Shown: positions 1 through 10,038, counted from the first letter of the stretch. The stretch is 64,000 nt of DNA from Paenarthrobacter aurescens (GCF_025421775.1 NZ_JAOEFX010000004.1:62001-126000); one strand, 5' to 3'. The notes: generated from the sequence alone by a model not told the origin. Program-made: numbers and translations.

Positions 1-51
1 TCCTGGCTGCTCAGGCTGATGAAGAAGGCCGCTCGGCGGCCTAACGAATAG
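1..51 (+). CDS. 3' end of a gene, probably yidD
   Basis: Frame 1 is open from the window edge to a TAG at 49-51 and encodes the basic tail SWLLRLMKKAARRPNE. It ends 9 bases before yidC. In actinobacteria the gene just before yidC is usually yidD, a small membrane-protein insertion efficiency factor. The identification rests on position alone because only 16 residues are visible. Confidence 0.5.
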   Translation, partial: SWLLRLMKKAARRPNE

Positions 52-60
52 GGATATCGT

Positions 61-1050
61 ATGGACTTCTTTGAAACAATCATGTTTCCGTTCAAGTGGC
101 TGGTGTCAATCATCATGGTTGGCTTCCACGAGGGACTGAGCTTCATTGGCCTGCCCGCCGCGAACGGCTGGACGTGGACTCTGTCCATCATTGGCCTCGT
201 GTTGGTGATCCGTGCCGCCCTGATTCCCGTCTTCGTCAAGCAGATCAAAGCGCAGCGCGGCATGCAGCTGCTGCAGCCGGACCTGAAGAAACTTCAGACC
301 AAGTACAAGGGCAAGACCGATCAGCTGTCCCGCCAGGCCATGGCGCAGGAACAGATGGCGCTGTACAAGAAGCACGGCACCAACCCGTTCTCGGCATGTC
401 TGCCGATGCTGATTCAGATGCCGTTCTTCTTCGCGCTGTTCCAGGTGTTGTCGGGTATCTCGACGAACGCCAAGCAGGGCCAGGGCGTTGGTGCGATGAG
501 CCATGAGCAAGTAGTTCAGTTTGACTCATCCAGCATCTTTGGTGCCCCGCTATCGGCTTCGCTGCTCCACGGTGACCCCAGCGGCGGCAACAGTGCGGTG
601 GCTGTTTGGGTTCTGAGTATCATCATGATCATTGCCATGACGGCCTCGCAGTTCATCACCCAGAAGCAGATCATGGCCAAGAACATGTCCGAAGAGGCCA
701 TGGCCAGCCCGTTCATGCGCCAGCAGAAAATGATGCTTTACATCCTGCCGCTCGTGTTCGGTATCGGTGGAATCAACTTCCCCATCGGTGTCCTCATCTA
801 CTGGACCACAACCAACCTCTGGACCATGGGTCAGCAGTTCTTCGTGATCCGCCGCATGCCCACCCCGGGTTCCCCTGCCGCCAAGGCACTGGAGGAGCGC
901 CGTGCCGCCAAGGGCCTGCCGCCGCTGCTGGGTGGTAAGAAGACCGCTGCTGCGGACGCCGCCGCTGAAGCCGAAGCTGCTGCGGCCGCCGCGGCCGAGA
1001 TCCGAGCCCAGCGCGTCCAGCCACAACGTAAGAACAGGAAGAAGAAGTAA
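61..1050 (+). CDS. yidC: YidC/Oxa1 family membrane protein insertase
   Basis: Inserts and folds proteins in the cytoplasmic membrane, alone or with SecYEG. The 329-residue protein has the short actinobacterial form without the large periplasmic domain of Gram-negatives. A first membrane segment lies near residues 10-30 and a second near 38-58. The conserved YidC core follows (KKHGTNPFSACLPMLIQMPF, about 102-121), then a membrane segment near 180-200 and one near 225-250. The C-terminal tail is rich in Ala, Lys and Arg and ends in NRKKK, fitting a ribosome-contacting tail. Its stop codon overlaps the jag start by one base, so the two are probably translationally coupled. Confidence 0.96.
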   Translation: MDFFETIMFPFKWLVSIIMVGFHEGLSFIGLPAANGWTWTLSIIGLVLVIRAALIPVFVKQIKAQRGMQLLQPDLKKLQTKYKGKTDQLSRQAMAQEQMALYKKHGTNPFSACLPMLIQMPFFFALFQVLSGISTNAKQGQGVGAMSHEQVVQFDSSSIFGAPLSASLLHGDPSGGNSAVAVWVLSIIMIIAMTASQFITQKQIMAKNMSEEAMASPFMRQQKMMLYILPLVFGIGGINFPIGVLIYWTTTNLWTMGQQFFVIRRMPTPGSPAAKALEERRAAKGLPPLLGGKKTAAADAAAEAEAAAAAAAEIRAQRVQPQRKNRKKK

Positions 1051-1601
1051 TGTCTGCCGAGAGCACCGAAGAAGTTATCGCCGCTGTGACTGAAGAGCAG
1101 GACGAGACCCAGGAAGAGACGCAGTCCAAGACGGCCAGCCGTTTGGAAGAAGAAGGCGACATCGCCGCCGATTACCTCGAAGAACTCCTTGATATTGCCG
1201 ATATCGACGGTGATATCGACATCGAGGTCCGGAACGGACGCACGTACATCTCCATCGGTGCCGATGAAGAGTCTGCCGCCCTGGATAGCCTCGTGGGACG
1301 TGACGGCGAGGTTCTTGAAGCACTGCAGGAGCTGGCCCGCCTCTCCGTTCTTTCCGCCACGGAGAACCGTTCACGCCTGGTCCTGGATATCAACGGATAC
1401 CGAAAAGAGCGTGCCGGCGTACTCCAGCAGATCGCCGAAGACGCCGTTGCCAAGGTCAAGTCTGACGGCGGAACCGTAGCCCTTGAGCCGATGAGTGCCT
1501 ATGAGCGCAAGATCGTCCACGACGCCGTCGCTGACCTCGGATTTGTCTCCGAGTCCGAGGGCGAGGGCGCAGGCCGCCACATCGTAGTCTCGGCTGACTA
1601 G
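1050..1601 (+). CDS. jag: Jag/KhpB-like KH and R3H domain RNA-binding protein
   Basis: A single-strand nucleic acid binding protein, linked in Firmicutes to small-RNA and cell-division regulation. The first 35 residues are acidic. A KH-like region follows (about 45-115, with LVGRDGEVLEALQELARL), then an R3H-type C-terminus (about 120-183, with RKERAGVLQQIAEDAVAKV and MSAYERKIVHDAV). The Jag_N domain found in many Firmicute homologues is absent, as is usual in actinobacteria. It starts on the last base of the yidC stop codon and is followed after 6 bases by rsmG, so yidC-jag-rsmG looks like one transcript. Confidence 0.93.
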   Translation: MSAESTEEVIAAVTEEQDETQEETQSKTASRLEEEGDIAADYLEELLDIADIDGDIDIEVRNGRTYISIGADEESAALDSLVGRDGEVLEALQELARLSVLSATENRSRLVLDINGYRKERAGVLQQIAEDAVAKVKSDGGTVALEPMSAYERKIVHDAVADLGFVSESEGEGAGRHIVVSAD

Positions 1602-1607
1602 CAGCTC

Positions 1608-2258
1608 ATGGTTGAAATCACCGCAGCTGAACTGGAAGCGGCAGAGAAGATTTTTGGGGAGCGCTTGGATCTCGCCAAGCGCTATGTAGAACACCTGGCT
1701 ACGTCGGGAACCGAGCGCGGGCTGATTGGCCCCCGCGAGATTCCGCGTTTGTGGAGTCGCCACGTCCTGAACTGTGCCGTCATTGAATCTGCCATTGCCA
1801 TGGACAGCCACGTGGCTGACGTCGGATCCGGCGCAGGTCTGCCGGGTCTTTGCCTGGCAATTGCCCGGCCGGATCTCGAGCTGACCTTGATTGAACCGCT
1901 GGAACGGCGCGTCATCTGGCTTCAGGAAGTGGTTGACGACCTCGGCCTGGACAACGTCACCATCATGAGGACGCGCGCCGAGCTGGCCGTCGGAATGGTG
2001 GACGCGGATGTTGTCACGGCGAGGGCCGTTTCCGCACTGAGCAACCTGGCCGGCCTTACTATTCCCCTCTTGAACGGCCATGGCGAAGTGGTGGCCATCA
2101 AGGGCCGCAGCGCAGCCGAGGAGATTGAGAAGGCAAAGAAGGTCATCCGTAAACTCGGCGGCGTGGAAACGTCCGTTGTGGTTTGTGGACAGGAGCTTTT
2201 GGAGGAACCCACCACCGTGGTGAGGATCATCGTCAACAAGCCCGGAAAGACGGCCTAG
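1608..2258 (+). CDS. rsmG: 16S rRNA (guanine527-N7)-methyltransferase RsmG
   Basis: Methylates N7 of G527 in 16S rRNA using S-adenosylmethionine. At 216 residues it has normal family length. The SAM-binding glycine motif VADVGSGAGLPG lies at about 68-79. Upstream, the family signature around LWSRHVLNCAVIE is visible, and LTLIEPLERRVIWL follows the SAM loop. The gene sits between jag and parA, the standard origin-proximal position of gidB/rsmG in actinobacteria. In other bacteria loss of this gene gives low-level streptomycin resistance; nothing here suggests it is broken. Confidence 0.95.
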   Translation: MVEITAAELEAAEKIFGERLDLAKRYVEHLATSGTERGLIGPREIPRLWSRHVLNCAVIESAIAMDSHVADVGSGAGLPGLCLAIARPDLELTLIEPLERRVIWLQEVVDDLGLDNVTIMRTRAELAVGMVDADVVTARAVSALSNLAGLTIPLLNGHGEVVAIKGRSAAEEIEKAKKVIRKLGGVETSVVVCGQELLEEPTTVVRIIVNKPGKTA

Positions 2259-2346
2259 CTCCCGCTCGGTTTCCCGCGTGTCGGCGGCTGAGCGGTTAGG
2301 CTAGAGAACGGCAGCAAGCGCCGAAATGAGAGTGAGAGTGTGACCA

Positions 2347-3402
2347 GTGGGTAGTAGTGAAACCTCCACGCAGCGAATCCCCCCGTTTATGTCTTTGGGG
2401 TCCGCGCGGGCAATGGCTACACCCTCTGCGTCCCTTCAGTCTGCGATAGTCCGCACGGATTCGGTTGATAATGCTGCCGTTTCACGTGAAACGGTTTCGG
2501 ATGGAGTGCGTAACGTGATGGATTCCATTGATGATTCCAGTCCCATCGCCCGCCAGCTGGCCAACGAGACTCGTCGACGTGAACGCCTGATCGGCAGGGA
2601 ACTGCCTAAGCCGGACAAGACCCGCATCTTCACGGTGTCCAACCAAAAAGGTGGGGTTGGTAAGACAACCACGACGGTGAACATCGCTGCGGCTTTGGCA
2701 AGTGCCGGTCTCAACGTACTGGTAATCGACATCGATCCCCAGGGCAACGCCTCTACGGCTCTGGGCATTGAGCACCATGCCGACGTCGACAGCATTTACG
2801 ACGTTTTGATCAACGATCTTCCTTTGAAGGACGTCGTAGCCCCGTGCCCCGACATTCCCAACCTGATCTGTGCACCGGCCACCATTCACTTGGCCGGCGC
2901 TGAAATTGAGCTGGTTTCGTTGGTGGCCCGCGAGCAGAGGCTTCGACGCGCCATTGATGTTTATGCCAAGGAGCGGGAGAAGAACGGCGAAGGACGGCTG
3001 GACTTCATCTTCATCGATTGCCCACCGAGCCTGGGTCTATTGACGGTCAACGCGTTCTGCGCGGCCAGCGAAGTCCTCATTCCCATCCAGTGCGAGTACT
3101 ACGCGCTCGAAGGCCTGAGCCAGCTCCTCAAGAACATCGAGATGATCCAGAAGCACCTGAATGCTGACCTGGTGGTTTCCACGATTCTTCTGACAATGTA
3201 TGACGGCCGGACCAACCTGGCTGCCCAGGTTGCATCCGAGGTACGCCAGCACTTCCCTGAACAGGTATTGGGAGCCGTGGTTCCTCGCTCGGTACGCATT
3301 TCTGAAGCGCCGAGTTATCAGCAAACCGTCATGACCTACGATCCTTCATCGAGCGGCGCGCTGTCCTACATGGAAGCTGCCGCCGAAATCGCTGAACGCT
3401 AG
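2347..3402 (+). CDS. parA: ParA chromosome-partitioning ATPase
   Basis: A deviant-Walker ATPase that works with ParB to segregate newly replicated origins. The Walker A motif [10 protein letters not shown], the DIDPQGNAS motif and the Walker B-like [13 protein letters not shown] are all present. The frame opens with a GTG at 2347, which has only a weak ribosome-binding site. The first ~57 residues look non-conserved and contain VSRETV, the translation of a perfect parS site. An ATG at 2518, preceded by GGAG, would give a 294-residue protein starting [13 protein letters not shown] and may be the true start. In that case parS lies in the leader. A 67-base gap separates it from parB. Confidence 0.95.
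   Translation: MGSSETSTQRIPPFMSLGSARAMATPSASLQSAIVRTDSVDNAAVSRETVSDGVRNVMDSIDDSSPIARQLANETRRRERLIGRELPKPDKTRIFTVSNQKGGVGKTTTTVNIAAALASAGLNVLVIDIDPQGNASTALGIEHHADVDSIYDVLINDLPLKDVVAPCPDIPNLICAPATIHLAGAEIELVSLVAREQRLRRAIDVYAKEREKNGEGRLDFIFIDCPPSLGLLTVNAFCAASEVLIPIQCEYYALEGLSQLLKNIEMIQKHLNADLVVSTILLTMYDGRTNLAAQVASEVRQHFPEQVLGAVVPRSVRISEAPSYQQTVMTYDPSSSGALSYMEAAAEIAER
2479..2492. promoter_or_regulatory. parS site 1, inside the 5' part of parA
   Basis: Perfect GTTTCACGTGAAAC palindrome, the actinobacterial parS core bound by ParB. It is the only perfect copy to the left of parB. It is translated as VSRET if parA starts at 2347, or lies in the untranslated leader if parA starts at 2518. Confidence 0.9.
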
Positions 3403-3469
3403 AATTCTTGAAACACTGCAACAGCCAGGGCCGGTCCGTGCTCGGCTATTCCATCGGAGGGATGAATCA

Positions 3470-4681
3470 ATGAGCGAAAAGCGAAGGGGCCTCGGCAGGG
3501 GTCTTGGGGCTCTCATTCCTAGCTCGGCTGCGGCCCAAGGCAACGGTGCGGCGCCCTCGCGTCCCGTGGATCTGTTCTTCCCTGAGGCACGCAAGACGGC
3601 GGAGCCTGTAGTAGACGTTCCTGCCGAGGAAGCGGCTGCAGTTCCTTCCGAGGCGGCCGCTTCCAAGTCGTCGGCCGCAGCGCCCAAGGTCAGGAGCTCT
3701 ACCGCCAAGGCACCTGCCAAGTCGTCCACTTCCAAGTCGTCAGCTTCGAAGCCTGCCGCCAAGCGCGCTGCATCACCCGATACGGAATCTGCCGAAGAGA
3801 TGAAGTCGACGGCGGCTGCCCCCTCGTCCGCCCCGTCTGCTCCCGAGGTGGAGTTGGTAGAGGTCCCTGGTGCTCGGTTTGCCGAGATCCCGGTCGGTGA
3901 CATTCATCCGAACCGCAAACAGCCCCGCTCAGTCTTCGATGAGGACGACATGGCCGAGCTGGTTCACTCTGTTCGGGAAATAGGCGTCCTACAGCCAATT
4001 GTTGTGCGTACTTCAACCGAAAAGGGTGGAGAACCGTACGAGCTCGTGATGGGTGAGCGTCGCTGGCGTGCTGTACAGGCCGCGGGACTCGAAACCATCC
4101 CTGCGATCGTTCGTGACACCACGGACGATGACCTTCTCCGAGACGCGCTGCTGGAAAACCTTCACCGCAGCCAGCTGAACCCCTTGGAAGAAGCAGCTGC
4201 CTATCAACAGTTGCTTGAAGACTTTGGAACTACGCACGAGCAGCTTGCTGACCGTATAGGTCGCTCGCGGCCGCAGGTGTCCAACACCCTGCGCCTGCTG
4301 AAGCTTCCCCCTCTGGTGCAGCGTCGAGTGGCAGCCAGCGTCCTGTCGGCCGGGCACGCGCGCGCACTGCTGGCACTCCCTGACGCCGCTGCTATGGAAC
4401 GTCTCGCGCAGAAGATCGTTGCTGAGGGCATGTCGGTTCGAGCCACAGAAGAAGCAGTGGCTTTGTACCAGGACCCCACCACTCCTGCCAAGAGCAGCAT
4501 CCCCAAGCCAAATGCTCGTCACGAGCGCCTTGACTACCTGGCCTCTTCCCTTTCGGACCGCTTGGACACGAACGTGAAGATCACGCTGGGAGCCCGCAAG
4601 GGTCGCGTGAGTATCGAGTTTGCCAGCGTCGAAGATCTCAATCGAATTATGGATGTTTTGGGTCCCGGCGCTGAGGACTAG
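3470..4681 (+). CDS. parB: ParB centromere-binding CTPase
   Basis: Binds parS and spreads as a CTP-dependent sliding clamp; ParA then moves the complex. The 403-residue protein has the ParA-contact N-terminus [14 protein letters not shown] (about 5-18). A long low-complexity Ala/Ser/Lys/Pro linker covers about 40-130. The ParB/Srx N-domain includes the CTP-binding GERRWRA motif (about 193-199) and [15 protein letters not shown] helix-turn-helix follows ([20 protein letters not shown]), then a C-terminal dimerisation region. The linker is longer than in many ParB proteins. The start is supported by GGAGGG eight bases upstream. A strong terminator ends the operon. Confidence 0.96.
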   Translation: MSEKRRGLGRGLGALIPSSAAAQGNGAAPSRPVDLFFPEARKTAEPVVDVPAEEAAAVPSEAAASKSSAAAPKVRSSTAKAPAKSSTSKSSASKPAAKRAASPDTESAEEMKSTAAAPSSAPSAPEVELVEVPGARFAEIPVGDIHPNRKQPRSVFDEDDMAELVHSVREIGVLQPIVVRTSTEKGGEPYELVMGERRWRAVQAAGLETIPAIVRDTTDDDLLRDALLENLHRSQLNPLEEAAAYQQLLEDFGTTHEQLADRIGRSRPQVSNTLRLLKLPPLVQRRVAASVLSAGHARALLALPDAAAMERLAQKIVAEGMSVRATEEAVALYQDPTTPAKSSIPKPNARHERLDYLASSLSDRLDTNVKITLGARKGRVSIEFASVEDLNRIMDVLGPGAED

Positions 4682-4721
4682 CCACCGCTGCGTAGGACTA
4701 GTCTCCTGAAAAGAACTTAAT

Positions 4722-4754
4722 GGGGTCCGCTCTTGGAGCGGGCCCCGTTTTTTT
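4722..4754 (+). terminator. Rho-independent terminator after parB
   Basis: An 11-bp GC-rich stem (GGGGTCCGCTC / GAGCGGGCCCC, one G-T pair) with a TTG loop is followed by G and seven T. It lies 41 bases after the parB stop and marks the left edge of the gene-free region. Confidence 0.9.
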
Positions 4755-4835
4755 GCCCGGGTTCGCAATACTCCAAGGCCAGTTTCGTGTCAGAATCTCC
4801 GTTTTCGCTGATGGTGGTACGGAGGGCTCTGGGAT

Positions 4836-4849
4836 GTTTCACGTGAAAC
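4836..4849. promoter_or_regulatory. parS site 2
   Basis: Perfect GTTTCACGTGAAAC palindrome, 155 bases after the parB stop codon. Confidence 0.9.
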
Positions 4850-5260
4850 CTGGTGCTGCGACAAGGTATCAGGTACGACACCTGCGCCATGAACTGGGCC
4901 ATGCCCGATTGCCACAGCCATTCTGGCATTCGTGGATGCGCATTGGGCCCGACGGGCGCGCTCCTGCACCCTGATGCATTCCGGCCTCCCACCAGGTGGG
5001 CCCCTTCAGGACGTTCTGGTTACGTCCTATGCCCCAAAGTGCCACGCAGGCAGTCAGTATCGGGGAACCCAATAGTGTCCATGTGTAGTGACGGAGGCCC
5101 CTGTAACGCGGATTCCGTCTTACACGGAGCCAAGTGCGAGGTGGACTCCTTCAGTATCGATCTCTGGGGCTAGTTCGTCAGTCTTCCACACTAGGTATCA
5201 AGCTGGACTGCGTAGTACTCCATCGTCGAAGTGGGCCGGCTATGACCATCTCGGAGGTCC

Positions 5261-5274
5261 GTTTCACGTGAAAC
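5261..5274. promoter_or_regulatory. parS site 3
   Basis: Perfect GTTTCACGTGAAAC palindrome in the gene-free region. Confidence 0.9.
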
Positions 5275-5583
5275 AAGAGCCGAGGTGGCTTGTAACTACC
5301 GTTTCACCGAATGCGGCGCTTCTATCTGGTCCAAGGGACCAGAGGATTACCGTCGGAGGGGCGAGCACCGGGGTAGGCATTCGGCCAAGGCGCTGGCCCC
5401 GGTGAAGAGGGCCCGTCGTACCCTTCTCGGGTGGTTCACAGTAACGAACTACTCCTTGCAGCTCCTTGTCCCAGCTGTCGCCACTAGCGATTGCGGTGAC
5501 GAGATGTCTCATGCTTCTGTCCGCTCATCGCCCGAGCGCGCGGCATGACGTGGCATCAGGCCTGCTGCCTCTAGACCAAGCAT

Positions 5584-5597
5584 GTTTCACGTGAATC
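5584..5597. promoter_or_regulatory. Degenerate parS-like site
   Basis: GTTTCACGTGAATC matches the parS core at 13 of 14 positions; the right arm has T in place of A at position 13. It may be a weak ParB site or a decaying copy. Confidence 0.6.
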
Positions 5598-5813
5598 CAA
5601 AGCGCTTCAGGACTTCTGGGCTCAGGAAATCCCTCGCCGAACCTCGCAAGTCCAGCAATAGTGGCACCGAAGCGCTCATTTGAGTGCATTCGACCGCCAT
5701 TTGGATGTGACACGTTTTCAGTGACGACTCTGTTCCATTGCGCTTCAGGAATTTAAGCCACGAAGGCGGTCAACACTCGTCTGCGGCGTGAGTACACTCG
5801 ACAGTTTGCGGAT

Positions 5814-5827
5814 GTTTCACGTGAAAC
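5814..5827. promoter_or_regulatory. parS site 4
   Basis: Perfect GTTTCACGTGAAAC palindrome, extended by T on the left and A on the right to a 16-bp palindrome. Confidence 0.9.
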
Positions 5828-6013
5828 AGAGCAAGCTACCCTGGGCAAACTGCACACTGCGGCATGTGGATCGCGCATATCACCGCCTACTTCTTTGAAA
5901 ATGAGAGCTTGTGCGAACACCGATAGCCTCGCCTTCTGTAAGAGAAGACCAGTGGCTTCGCTCCATGCAGTACCGGAAAAGGCTTCCGGAGTTCTGGCGG
6001 CATAGAATTCTGA

Positions 6014-6059
6014 ATCCACTTGTGCAGACTCCAGGGATCCACTTGTGCAGACTCCAGGG
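6014..6059 (+). repeat. Two perfect tandem copies of a 23-bp unit
   Basis: The 23-base unit beginning ATCCACTTGTGCAGACTCC occurs at 6014-6036 and again, identical, at 6037-6059. The copies are directly adjacent, which suggests a recent slippage duplication. No gene is evident around it. Confidence 0.85.
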
Positions 6060-7168
6060 CCACCTGGCCCAACAGCAAACTGTCCGCACACAGTAGATAG
6101 GGCTGGCGAGCTCTTGAATGGTGCTTCACTCCCCTGCAGTGCCGTATCCGTATCTACATCGCTTGATGGAGCGAATCGTAGATCAAAGACTAGACAGCGG
6201 AAGCGATCCGGCCCCCGTAGGAGGTGGCCAATCTCCTCGCCCTTCCGGCAGTGAGTCCATTGCCCTCGCATCGGACGACCAGGGCCTTCGCTGGGACGCT
6301 TTCTGAGGTATTGCCCTAATGGAGAGGGTCTACACAGTTGAAGCTGCTCGAGGCTGGCCTTGCTCGCTTGTGGCATGTCGACTATGGGAGCCTGGGAGTT
6401 TCGCGTGGACCCCAAGATGGGCTGCCTCAACTGCTTGCCTGGCATCACGCCCATCACCTGTTTGCGCCTCCCCTGCGGGATAGGAGCCACGTAGCCCTTG
6501 ATGCGTACATATGCGTCTAACGCACGCTGGTGTCGATGGTAGAGCCAGAGTTCCATCATCGTAGGCAGTGCTCTTCGCTACGCATTCAATGAAATGGCAG
6601 TTGGACTCTTCCGCACGAGGCGCGGGACTGGCATACACTCTTGGGGCTGCCTGGTGAGGTCAGTGACGCTTGGGGCGGTTGGGCTTGGTGGTCATGCAAG
6701 TGGGAACTGCCGACAGGTGTTGATTGCAGAGCGGCTGTCGCTGCCAACACCCACGTTTGTAGTCCGTGTGACGCGGGTGCCTGCTGCTCCCGTGGTCCCA
6801 TGATCCCCTCTATGCGAATCGGAAGTGCGGCCACTGCCCAAGTCCATCGGCCCCTTTCGTGCAACGCCGGGACCGCAGCTACTAAGACAGCGTCACCGAA
6901 CTACCCCTGTGCGTCATGCAAAGACTAAAAGTGGATGCGGCGATCCCTCGGCGTAACCACAACCCGCCGCCGGCCTGTGTCCCTGCCGCGTTGATTGATC
7001 CGATGTTGGAGCTGCCGCGTGAGGCTCCCAACTGAGAATGCCTTGCTGTCACCTAAACATTGGGAACGCACTTAGCTGCAGCGCACGAAGTATGGGGCTG
7101 GGTAGCTGTCAGCTAAGCAGGTCGACTCGCCTAGTCAGTGAGCAGGTCGACAGGCTGGGCCGGGAGAT

Positions 7169-7182
7169 GTTTCACGTGAAAC
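7169..7182. promoter_or_regulatory. parS site 5
   Basis: Perfect GTTTCACGTGAAAC palindrome about 60 bases left of the first DnaA-box-like group. Confidence 0.9.
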
Positions 7183-7239
7183 AGCTCCGCAATAGACCTA
7201 GGATCATGCCCTTGTCACCGCCCACGATCGCGGAGGATC

Positions 7240-7297
7240 GGTGGATAAGTCGGTGGATATCTCTGTGGAAAACTTTGGGGATAACTCCTGTGGAAGG
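7240..7297 (-). promoter_or_regulatory. Group of DnaA-box-like sequences, left
   Basis: Read against the consensus TGTGGATAA (TTATCCACA on the minus strand), this stretch has GGTGGATAA at 7240, GGTGGATAT at 7252, TGTGGAAAA at 7264, TGGGGATAA at 7276 and TGTGGAAGG at 7289. Each differs from the consensus at one or two positions. All five share one orientation and a spacing near 12 bases, as in DnaA-binding arrays. Confidence 0.55.
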
Positions 7298-7565
7298 AGG
7301 GTTCTCTGTACGACCGAGGGAGCATCGGGCGATCCAATTTTTGGGTAAGGGTCAGGGTGCGACGGCCTCGATGTTGGAATGTTCGGTATGCATCAGGCCC
7401 ACAACCGGCAGGTCCTGTCCCTAGCCCGATTATGTGCCGTTTTCTATTGAATTTGCTGCATATTTCGAGCCGTGCGGAGGCTGGTTATCACAATGCTCCC
7501 TGGGCTTCCTGAACAGAACGTAAGGGCCACGAACGTGGGCTTCCAGGGGCGAGGAGGCGGGGTAC

Positions 7566-7625
7566 TGTGGGCAATCTCATCACCGGTGGAAAAGCCTGTG
7601 GATAACTATGTGCATAACTGTGGCG
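7566..7625 (-). promoter_or_regulatory. Group of DnaA-box-like sequences, right
   Basis: TGTGGATAA at 7597-7605 and TGTGCATAA at 7609-7617 both match the DnaA-box consensus TTATNCACA exactly on the minus strand and are 12 bases apart. Weaker relatives flank them: TGTGGGCAA at 7566 and GGTGGAAAA at 7585. The orientation and phase match the left group about 300 bases away, and an AT-richer stretch lies between the groups. Confidence 0.6.
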
Positions 7626-8038
7626 ACATCTGGCATTCATTTAGATTGCCTCGCTGTCTGAACTGACTGAGGCCGGACGGAGTGCGGGGGTCGGTCGCTC
7701 ACAATTCAAGTCCTCGGCGCAGTTGCCGACCATTTGCCGGATGACTGGAATGTCTCTCCACAGGCCGCCGTCCGGCCCGCGCAACATTGGCCCTCAAGCG
7801 ATCGAGACTACACGCCGGTCAAGGAGATGGTTCCCCGCTGACGTGCGTGCGAGCTTGACGTGTATCCGCAAACAAATGATCTGATGTCTTCGCCTCATCC
7901 TCTCCTATGGCGGTGGGACTCTTCGAATGGAGCAGCTATGGGGGCCGGCCTGGGGCTTGGCGATAGCCCACCAGCCGGTAGTGCAGTCGATTGGTTTGGA
8001 CACGGTGTCCATGCTGAAGATCTCCAGCACTGATCTAT

Positions 8039-8059
8039 ACGCAACACGCAACACGCAAC
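8039..8059 (+). repeat. Three tandem copies of ACGCAAC
   Basis: The 7-base unit ACGCAAC is repeated exactly three times. It is a microsatellite-like tract in non-coding DNA with no clear role. Confidence 0.8.
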
Positions 8060-8329
8060 AGGCAAGACCACTTGCCCGCTGGGGCTGGGTCCCAGGTGGT
8101 GGTGGATTAGCAGGCCTTCCCCTGCTGCAGGCAGCTCCAGCCTTACTCGTCCTTGTCATGTTGCTGGAGGAGGGGACCTTACGTTGAGCACTACGGGCCA
8201 TAGCTGGAGGGGTTCGCCCTTCCCCGTACATTGGGGGGGAGCCTCTTCGGTTGCGCAGGCTTTGTGACGCCTAAGCGAGGGGTTCTACTGAGGCCTCGGA
8301 TCCTGGACCCCGGAAGGGCCAACTAATGC

Positions 8330-8343
8330 GTTTCACGTGAAAC
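8330..8343. promoter_or_regulatory. parS site 6
   Basis: Perfect GTTTCACGTGAAAC palindrome in the gene-free region. Confidence 0.9.
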
Positions 8344-8762
8344 ATCGAGAAACAGCCTGTGGTCTCCGTCGCCTACGGTGGGCTGTGTTTGGCTTCGGGC
8401 TGCGAGGGACTACAAGCCGTCGTGGATCGACGGGAGGACGAAGTTGGCCATGAGTCGTAGGAGGCCATACAGGGATCTGGCACTTAGCAGCGCTCTGACT
8501 AGGGGGTGAACCTTTAGGGACTAGAGCCCGCCTCCCAACTCCCATGGACCTGGCTGGACAAGCCCGTGTATCTGATGGCGCCCTGTGGTGGATTGTCTGA
8601 CTGGATGGGCGAGGAAGGGGCGCCCTCCCTATCGGAGCGCGCTGGGTTACCCCACCGAACGAACGTAGTGAATGGGCTGCGCCGCGTGCTTAGAGTTCTG
8701 TGGGTTCAAAAGCTCCTACCCCCTTGTGAGTGCGCTGTGCGTCGCCTCCTTTGGTCAGATCC

Positions 8763-8828
8763 AGGCCTCTCCACCCTCAGCAGCCGGCTTAGGCCTCTCC
8801 CCCCTCAGCAGCCGGCTTAGGCCTCTCT
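8763..8828 (+). repeat. 28-bp tandem repeat, 2.4 copies
   Basis: A 28-base unit starting AGGCCTCTC and ending CAGCAGCCGGCTT occurs at 8763-8790 and 8791-8818, with one A/C difference in the middle. A partial third copy (AGGCCTCTC) begins at 8819. Each unit contains the palindromes AGGCCT and GCCGGC. Confidence 0.85.
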
Positions 8829-9169
8829 ATGCCTAACATCCGGGCGCTGGCGCCTCCGCGGTATTTAGGGCGGCTATGGGGCGTTCCGCGCCTAGAGCGC
8901 CGCAGGAAAAGGCGTGATACGTGCCGGGAGCCACTAGGTAATGGTCTTAGGGCTGACAGTGGCTGTGGCCCATCTGGCCCTAAGGAGGTCTCAGCGCCGC
9001 GCAGTTGTTGCCTCAAGGGGGTGAGGACGTCTACTTGCCACGCGCGATCTCCTGTTCATCGCGAAGTGTCTACAGTGTCACGATGCCCCGGATTCCAGCT
9101 GGAGCCTGCTCATTCCGTAGTGTTTCAAATGTTCCGGGGCACCGTCACGGACCCCAAACGGCCTGCACC

Positions 9170-9183
9170 GTTTCACGTGAAAC
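9170..9183. promoter_or_regulatory. parS site 7
   Basis: Perfect GTTTCACGTGAAAC palindrome in the gene-free region. Confidence 0.9.
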
Positions 9184-9910
9184 ATCGCCCTAAGCCGGTG
9201 TTGACAGTCATACCAGGCCTGCACTCCAGCAGTTTCGGTCAGAGTCCGCAATTGATGGGCCTCCAAGGGGTAGAAAAGCCGGTCCACGCCTAACTGAATG
9301 GGCTCAAGTTTCGTATGAATCACAGATGTGGGCGATCAGCCGAGCTCCTGAGCGCCCGGCTTGAGGCTATTCAGCGGATGGGATCTTATGTAGCCGGCAG
9401 GTCGATTTCATGGCCCGGGCGAGGCAAAGACGCCATTGTTGGCTCTCTCCAGGCATGTCTGCGTCGATGTCAGTGGGAATCCGGTTGATACGACCGCCAT
9501 GCCCCAGCAAGGTATACGGGGTTTCTCGGAAAGGAAGACACCTGGTGCATTGATTCTGGCTAGGCCGGTTGGGTGCTCGCAACAAGAGAATCGTCCCCCA
9601 CTCCCCTAGGTGAAGCTCCCACTACGGCTGTCCCGCTCCCTCACGGCTTCAGGTTGAGAACCGGGTGGTGCCGCAAGCGCCTTGGCCGCCGCACACACTT
9701 GATCCCCCGTTTGGTTGCCTGACGTCGTCTGTGGGCCGTCAGCTCAGTACGCACGCGCGACGGTGAATTGATGCGACTTCGATAAGGGACGGGATTCTGT
9801 CTCGGTGAAGGAGAAGCGTCATTCCTGCAGTTCTTCCTGGCGGATTCGCGACTCTGTCGATTTCTACGAGCAACAAGCTGGGGGTTCAAGGCCCGGACTT
9901 TGGGGAGCAC

Positions 9911-9924
9911 GTTTCACGTGAAAC
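9911..9924. promoter_or_regulatory. parS site 8
   Basis: Perfect GTTTCACGTGAAAC palindrome, 63 bases from the next copy (start to start). This is the closest spacing of two parS sites in the window. Confidence 0.9.
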
Positions 9925-9973
9925 ACGCTAAGGACTCCGATCACTGTCCTCCTCGTCTCCTCGTAGTTGCGGT

Positions 9974-9987
9974 GTTTCACGTGAAAC
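9974..9987. promoter_or_regulatory. parS site 9
   Basis: Perfect GTTTCACGTGAAAC core inside a longer palindrome (GTGTTTCACGTGAAACAC, 18 bp). It is the rightmost copy and the last one I find in the window. Confidence 0.9.
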
Positions 9988-10038
9988 ACACCATCACCAT
10001 CCTGGCCCGAAGCGCCGCTGCGGCACCTCCGTGAGGGC

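Noticed and set aside
6014..6059. The 23-bp duplication as a CRISPR repeat
   Set aside because: There are only two copies, with no spacer between them and no cas genes in the window.
5753..6559. A 268-codon open frame on the minus strand in the parS region
   Set aside because: It has no recognisable domain, contains the translation of a parS site, has irregular composition and no good ribosome-binding site, and runs across the 23-bp tandem repeat. Long chance frames are common in GC-rich DNA.
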